Positions 58,423 to 64,000 of a stretch of DNA of 64,000 nt are shown here, piece by piece (the first letter of the stretch is position 1; each line of letters opens with the position of its first letter). The translations under genes and the position numbers were made by a program. The DNA is taken from the NCBI GenBank assembly GCA_030272155.1, contig CP126197.1, positions 2,790,001 through 2,854,000 on the forward strand, in the 5' to 3' direction. The notes below the pieces were generated by a model. The model saw only the letters and a program-made list of their open reading frames with translations. It was not told the origin of the DNA and did no database searches. The DNA comes from Tetradesmus obliquus. Its lineage: Eukaryota; Chlorophyta; Chlorophyceae; Sphaeropleales; Scenedesmaceae.

Positions 58423-60360
58423 ACCAGCTTGCTGGCATACACTGCATAACAACACACACACAGCTGCCGGCATTTGTGATCATTGAATTAGAATCGTGTC
58501 CACCAAACTCTGGCTGCGACTGTTCTTGTCATCACTCTCACCATTGGCCACAGCCCTGGGATCATCCACCTGCTGTAGCTGCTGACCAGCGCGGCAACTG
58601 CAGGGCCCTGGCCGAAGAACCAGCGCGCGATCTCACCACCATACCACAGGCTGACCTGCAGGCAGGTTGAAGACAAGCACACCATCAGTGATTCGGTGCC
58701 GAATTGCACAACTAGACAGTCATTTCCAGGCGTGCATCTGCATGAGGGTGCTACGTATAGATACGCTGCCAGCTGTTGAGAGTGGCCGCATCAAGTGCAT
58801 GTCAGCAGCGGCAGGTGCATGTGTCATGCGCCTGTTGTCACTAAACAAACATGGCTGGTGTCAGTCATTACTCCCCGCTTCGTGCTTGTTGATGGTTGCT
58901 TTGTAATGTCTTAGCTTGTAGCTGAGTGCTGCGTCGAATCAACGCCTCACCGACATAGGGATGGTGACAAGGCTTAGCACGAAGCAGCTGGTGATCGTCC
59001 ACACCACCAGCGCAGGCTTGTCACCAGCGCCTGCACAGCAGCAGCAGCAGCAGGCAGGCAACAAACAGGAGTGCAGCAGGTTGGGATCTCAGATCAAACA
59101 GGTGACAACACAACACTCAAGCCGACGCAGTGCTTTGATGCATTGCACAACATGGGATGCGCTTGGGGGACCAACTTCAAGCAGCCAACCAGCACATCTT
59201 TATTGCTGCTGCCGCCGCGTACGCTGTCACCGTTGCTGCTGCTGCCGCTGCCCCTCACCTACTGCCTGGCTGCCCAGTGTGTCCAGTGCAGTGGAAACTC
59301 CCAGGATGATGTACCAGCAGAAGTTCCACCACTGCAAGCAGCAGCAGCAGCAGCGGCAGCAAGGGTACGCGCATCAGCATTGCAGGAGGGTCATGATCTT
59401 CAGCAGCAGCCAGCAGTTGCAAGTGCCAGATGACATTTGCTGCTATGAAGATGCAAAGCGCGTCAGTGTTACACAGCCTCCCCAATGCCAACCATGTACA
59501 GCCATGCCTAAAACGATTTGGTAGCGACTCAGGCTGCGAGTGTTGACGGGGCGCAACTGCTTCGTACCGTGTTGCTCAGCGCCACTGCTGCCAGCTCGTC
59601 AGTGCCGATGTGTCCACTGAACATCTGCATACAGCAGCAAGTCAACGCACGGCACGGCAATGTTGAGATGCCCTGCGGTCAGCTGGCAAACACTTCAAAC
59701 ATTTGGGCTGCTCTGCAGGTGCCTGCTCCCATTGCAGCGATGGCCACAAGTACACCCAGCCTGCAGCAAATAAAGACCCACCCATATGTACACACACATG
59801 TGTCTGCTGTTCACAGGACTGCAGTGCCAGTCATAAGAGTTCCTTCTGCAGTTGTTGCAGTACATGTGTCTGCAGGACGCCGGCAGTCAAGCCATCACAC
59901 AAAACCACTGGCACAGCCAGCCCACCTGAGATGTGATTATGATGACTTGCTGCGCCGCAGATGTCACAACGGTCGGCAGCGCCAGCTGCAGCACCATGCC
60001 AAGCTCAGCCCGCAGCGCAGAACCCCAAGATTGCTGCTGAACCCCAGCATATTTGACAGGTGAAGCTGGCAGCAGCAGCGGCTGTGTCAGCTGCTGCAGC
60101 TGTTCTTCTGTGTCTTCAGCAATGACCACTGCTGCATCTGGAGATTGCCCTTCTTCTTGTACCGTTGTTGCTGCTGGTGTTGCTGCTGCTGTTGGTGTTG
60201 CAGTTTGTGTTGTGGTTGGCCAGGCGATGGTGGGCCGTCGGCAGCGCTCAACTGGTGTTCCAGCATCGCTGCTGTTGTCACCAAAGTGGCTCTGAAAGTG
60301 GCTGATCTTGGGCAGGCTGCCGCCAGGGAAGCTGGCCGACAGTGCTGACCTGTAGCTCAT
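55895..60360 (-). CDS. MATE-family multidrug/toxin efflux transporter, 601 aa
   Basis: A MATE antiporter exports organic cations or metabolites in exchange for H+ or Na+, on the plasma membrane or an endomembrane. Nine exons close in frame: 60360-59926, 59624-59568, 59331-59259, 59030-58951, 58655-58542, 58117-58009, 57741-57505, 57239-56872, 56227-55895. Typical motifs: MFSGHIGTDELAAVALSN (first helix region), WWNFCWYIILGVSTALDTLGSQA, RWMIPGLWP, FLALGIPGGLMLGLECASFE, LPFALATAATIRVGNLMGAG and VGDGILGTSQGVLRGLGRQ. These are the plant/eukaryotic MATE pattern. About 115 residues of hydrophilic, Thr/Gln-rich sequence precede the first membrane helix, and a polyserine loop (from a CAG-type run in exon 7) splits the middle cytosolic region. 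The start ATG (MSYRSALSASF) is the only one upstream of the membrane domain. The terminal exon has edge copies on both sides. Substrate unknown. Confidence 0.95.
56363..56437. repeat. (CAG)~25 microsatellite in the last MATE intron
   Basis: A pure CAG run on the plus strand, directly beside the copied acceptor edge of the terminal exon. Confidence 0.97.
56440..56527 (-). repeat. Copy of the acceptor-side edge of the MATE terminal exon
   Basis: About 80 nt with the CTGCACACA acceptor context repeats codons for VGDGILGTSQGVLRGLG and RQGQLMLL upstream of the true exon (56227). It then runs into the CAG tract. It has the same phase as the true exon and could act as a decoy acceptor. Confidence 0.94.
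58381..58421. repeat. (CTG)~13 tract of reversed polarity
   Basis: CTG on the plus strand (CAG on the sense strand) in the MATE intron between exons 58542 and 58117, opposite to most intronic tracts in the window. Confidence 0.9.
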
Positions 60361-61943
60361 GGTGTGTACTGTGCGAGTTGGTGTGGCTGTGTGTCACTGC
60401 TGTGGCAAGGTCAATACAGGAAGTGAGGTGCGCGTGAGTTGGTAACAGAGTTAACGGTTGTAGCGCGTTCAACTGCTGTTGTTGCTGCGTGCGGAGTACT
60501 GGCATCACCAGCTGTATGCTTGCAGCATGGGGCCATCGTCTAAGTCAATGGGACATGTGCAGTTTTGCTGCTGTGAGGCGGGATGCCTTCTGAACAGCTG
60601 CTACCCATGCCATGTCACCGCATGCCAAGCTGCTCAGCTGGCAATCACCACCAGCTCAGCTGTGCCCACTGGTGTAGCATTCTGTGAACGCGATATGCCG
60701 CAGACATCCATGAGGTACGCAAACCGGAAAGCATTGTGAGCAACCCACCTGCTGGAGGTCCTTGTAGTGGTGCTGCTGCTGCTGCTGCCAGTGCTGCTGC
60801 TACCAGTGCTGCTGCCGGTGCTTGTTGCTGTGACCGAACGCAGCGGTGCTCAGTTTAGGTATGATATGTGGGCTCAATTGTGCGTATCGAGGCAACTATA
60901 CCATGCTTGCACCGAGCATGTGGCCTCACGTGCTCCCACGTGTGCTGCTGCCGTATTGCTCCAGACAAAAACAAGTGGTTAGAAAGTATGCGCGCAATGC
61001 TGTAGGCCAATGCATGCCTATTTCAGAAAGAGGCGTGCTCCCAGAGCGTGACTGTTGTGCTGTAGGCGGGTGATGTACGTAATGGTCGCGATTGAGCAGG
61101 GTGCAGTGTTTACGTAGGTGAGAAGGGTCACAAAGTGCAGCGATAAACACTTAAATGATACACATTTAATAGGATTGTCGCACAGTCTTGCCAAACTAAG
61201 GTCATTCAGCCCTGGCCTGAACACGCCTGCCAGCCTGCTGGGCAGCTGCTACAGCTAAGGTGCAGTAGCGGCTGCAGCCAAAATCAAAAAGGACTTCAAA
61301 GGCCACGTTAAAGGCGTGTGGCTGGCCAGAACCTTGCTCCCCACATGCACTGCTTGTACAACACAAATGTCCCATCCAGTACCCATGCTGTACATCCACA
61401 AGAACGCTGCACAGACTGCTACACGGACCTCGCAGTCAGCATTAAACATATGACGCCTCAACCATGTGTATGCCAACCTTTTAAAGTAGTACAAAAGATC
61501 AAACCCGTAACAGTGAGCACCATACAGCACGCAACACGCTTTGCAACGCCTTGCAGTGGCGGACCATCAAATAGCTGCTTTCACAGCAGATGGTGGTTTG
61601 ATGGGAGGCACAGGGGCTGAATACCACACAGTCAGTCAAAGCATGCATTGTGACGCTTGCTGTCACCCGCTCTCAGGGTGAGTTTGTGCATGGGCATGCC
61701 TGCAGACATTGTTGAGCATGTGCAGGCAGTACAAGTACGTGTCTTCTCTGAGCTGCCCTTCACATCAGCAACATGCTCATCTTGGGGTGAGTCAAACCAT
61801 GCATGCAACTGAAGTTGGTGGCTGGAGCCACATGTACATATATGCATGTCATTTGAAAGGGCTGCAGCACTGCACAACCGCCCGTCGCTTTGCACAACTC
61901 CATGTCCCGTATCACGTACAGCAGTGCAGACGTATCTCCAACT
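60361..61943. other. Intergenic region between the Cys-rich gene and MATE gene
   Basis: About 1.6 kb without a supportable gene or RNA. A CTGCTGCCAGTG-type imperfect repeat sits near 60770-60820. The MATE promoter should lie in its left part. Confidence 0.55.
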
Positions 61944-62105
61944 CTACAGCTTGCACTGGGCATCCTCCGAAGGTGGCTTGTAATCCTTCCACACTATGGC
62001 CTTCTCAAACGTCACCTTGCCCTTGCTGGGGGCCTCGCAGTCATCCTTGTTCTCAGCAGCGTAGCACATGCCCTGCAAGCACAGCAACGAATCGTTGATG
62101 GCAGC

Positions 62106-62140
<35 letters not shown>

Positions 62141-62556
62141 GATGTCGGCGGCAGCAGCAGCAGCAGCAGCAGCAGCATAAGGCGATGAGCGCTGCCGCCG
62201 GCGTGTACTGCAGCAGCTTGGATTGCATACATACCCAACTGCCTGCCGTGCAGCTGATGGGTGTGCTGCTAGAAATGCTGCATGGCAAAGCTGCAGCGAG
62301 TGCTTTACTGCAGTTGACACCATCATGTGTACCGTACACTTGGTGACCAAGTGTGATCTGGCGCTTGCGTGCTTACATAGAGTCGCTTGACTGTCTGCTC
62401 GTACTCGTTGTCCCCAAACTCAAAGGTCCTGTGGGAGCAGGTCTTCTCTGTGCTGTCGAAAAAGCAGTAGGGCAGCTTCTCGCAGCCGGGCTTGCCACTG
62501 CCAGCTGCTTCCAGGCACTTCTTAGCCTGCAGTGCAGCACAATCGCAGCGGCAGCG

Positions 62557-62587
<31 letters not shown>

Positions 62588-63903
62588 TTTAGATGCAGGT
62601 GCCACACTGCAAACAGAACAGCACGGCCAGATAACACCACGTGGCCAATGCCAATGCCTTGAACCTGAAGCACAGCCTGGGCTCACCTGGCGCACCCAGT
62701 AAGCTCCCTGGCAGTTGCCAAACACATTTTTGTCCAGCGCATCGACTGCGCTGGCCAGCTGGCAACCAGATGACACACGTTGCCGTTGTCAACGCCTCTG
62801 AATTCAGCACTGCCTTTCAATCGAGCACAGCCTGGGCTCACCTGGCGTACCCAGCAAGCTCCCTGGCAGTTGCCAGACATATCTTTGTCCAGCGCATTGA
62901 CTGCGCTGGCCAGCTGGCAACCAGATGACACACGTTGCCGTTGGCAATGCCTGTGAATTTAACAATGCATCTGAATCAAGCACAGCCTGGGCTCACCCGG
63001 CGCACCCAGTAAGCTCCCTGGCAGTTGCCAAACACATTTCTGTCCAGCGCATCGACTGCGCTGGCCAGCTGGCAAACAGATGACATACATTGCCGTTGGC
63101 AACGCCTCTAAATTTAGCAATGCAATCCAATCAAGCACAGCCTGGGATCACCTGGCGCACCCAGCATGCTCCCTCGCAGTTGCCAAACACCTTTGGGTCC
63201 AGATCATTGACTGCAGTAACCAGCTGGAAGAACTGATCAGAGCTGTAGCTCTTGACAAAGGTGGGCAGGCAGACCTTGCTGTTGTCGACTGTGCCAACAA
63301 AGCAGTTTGGCATGTACTTGCAGGTGCCTGCAGGGCAGACCAATGCAGACAAAGATGCATGCAGTAGATCAGGGATGAGCGTTGTACTAACAAAATGATC
63401 AGTGTGCATGTTAGGGTTGACCACAAGTAGGGCTGTTTGCCACGCTCTGTGTCTGCGGGTCAGGCCAGATTGGGATGCATGTGAGTCGGAGGTATGCTAT
63501 GGTTACTGTTGAAGGTTCAAGCAATGCGGGGGCTGGGATCAGCGGTCAACAGCACCAGCGGTCTGCCACGCATCACACAGACCACCGGCAGCACTGCAGC
63601 AGCCACCTCGCCACACCAGCCTTGCAGCCGCTACACTGCTCTTACTGCTGCCCTGGCCACACACACCCTCTCCAGCCTACTCAGGTGAGAGCAGTGAGTG
63701 AGTGAGTGAGTGGCTACGCAGGCGCTGCAGCCTGCAGCGGCGGCCTGGGCAGCCACTCACTCACTCACTCACTCACTGCTCTCACCTGAATACATTCCAG
63801 CGTAGCAGGCCAGCATCTGGTGGGCCTTGGTGCCTGGGCAGGCCATGGGTGGGGGGATGGTGCTGAGGCGCGCAGTGAAGTTCTGCATGCTGTACCACGT
63901 CAT
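61944..63903 (-). CDS. Cys-rich protein of unknown function, 3' part (gene continues past the right edge)
   Basis: Four phase-matched exons: 63903-63786, 63327-63152, 62526-62377 and 62072-61944, ending at a TAG (61946-61944). Visible sequence includes MTWYSMQNFTARL, MACPGTKAHQML, YMPNCFVGT, VFGNCEGACWVRQ, GCEKLPYCFFDS and GMCYAAENKDDCEAP. Regularly spaced cysteines suggest disulphides and a secreted or lumenal protein; no family is recognised. The 63903 exon begins after a CAG acceptor, so the start codon and any signal peptide lie beyond the window. The intron after the 63327-63152 exon holds three copies of that exon's 3' edge, and it is possible that one or more are spliced in. Model confidence is moderate because an extra exon could be hidden between 63786 and 63327. 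Confidence 0.72.
62102..62176. repeat. Two (CAG) tracts in an intron of the Cys-rich gene
   Basis: Runs of about 11 and 9 CAG units separated by a short AAGATGTCGGCGG spacer, just upstream (gene direction) of the terminal exon. Confidence 0.92.
62690..63090 (-). repeat. Three intronic copies of a donor-side exon edge (exon 63327-63152)
   Basis: Near-identical ~155-nt units at ~62690-62780, 62842-62930 and 62995-63080 repeat codons for DALDKNVFGNCQGAYWVRQ followed by a GTGAGCCC donor. All three are more similar to one another than to the exon (D.LDPKVFGNCEGACWVRQ), so they expanded after the first copying event. Confidence 0.95.
63681..63789. repeat. Inverted repeat with GAGT/ACTC arms at a splice donor
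   Basis: Arms 63681-63715 and 63751-63789 are perfect reverse complements except for one extra 4-bp GAGT unit; the loop is 35 nt. The right arm includes the TCAG|GTGAGAGC donor of the exon ending at 63786, so the left arm is an inverted copy of an exon-intron edge. Confidence 0.95.
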
Positions 63904-64000
63904 CTGCAGGCATGCGGGTTGCAGCATTGCAGACAGCACTAGTGTCATTGGTCTTGTACGCGACACGGCGTGATGTAGCAGAGAGGCATGCATGTGCTCT

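Overview
The window looks like nuclear DNA of a green alga, most likely a chlorophycean. It is GC-rich, the genes are dense with introns that have GTGAGT/GTAAGT donors and CAG acceptors, the introns are full of CAG/CTG repeats, two genes carry a TGTAA-type poly(A) signal just after the stop, and one secreted protein contains the GRRLLQ motif I associate with algal secreted proteins. The group is an inference; no organellar or bacterial signature was seen. Layout: 1-12004 is a head-to-tail array of a ~3.65 kb unit (three full units plus a truncated fourth) with large CTG tracts and no credible gene. From 12997 to the right edge there are seven genes, all on the minus strand. They are: a ~20.5 kb, ~35-exon gene for a secreted multidomain protein (33531 to 12997) with a signal peptide, a helical N-terminal half, Cys-rich ephrin-receptor-like modules, a Lin-12/Notch repeat and HYR-like modules; a HEAT/ARM-type 26S proteasome assembly chaperone of the PSMD5/S5b family (39855 to 35939, 7 exons); a carotenoid cleavage dioxygenase (47406 to 40560, 13 exons); two tandem paralogous F-box-like leucine-rich-repeat genes (51305 to 48297 and 54718 to 51794, 4 exons each); a MATE-family efflux transporter (60360 to 55895, 9 exons); and the 3' part of a Cys-rich protein gene running off the right edge (63903 to 61944). 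I built the exon models by hand from splice sites and reading phase. PSMD5, the dioxygenase, both LRR genes and MATE close perfectly in frame. The large gene is phase-consistent except for three short unresolved places. The genes do not form an obvious pathway. The striking theme is structural. At some twenty exon boundaries in all seven genes, the exon edge with its splice donor or acceptor has been tandemly copied into the neighbouring intron, from one copy up to seven. In parallel, intronic microsatellites are polarised so that CTG runs on the sense strand end in the CAG acceptor. I consider this exon-edge duplication pattern, together with the macrosatellite, the part of the window most worth following up.
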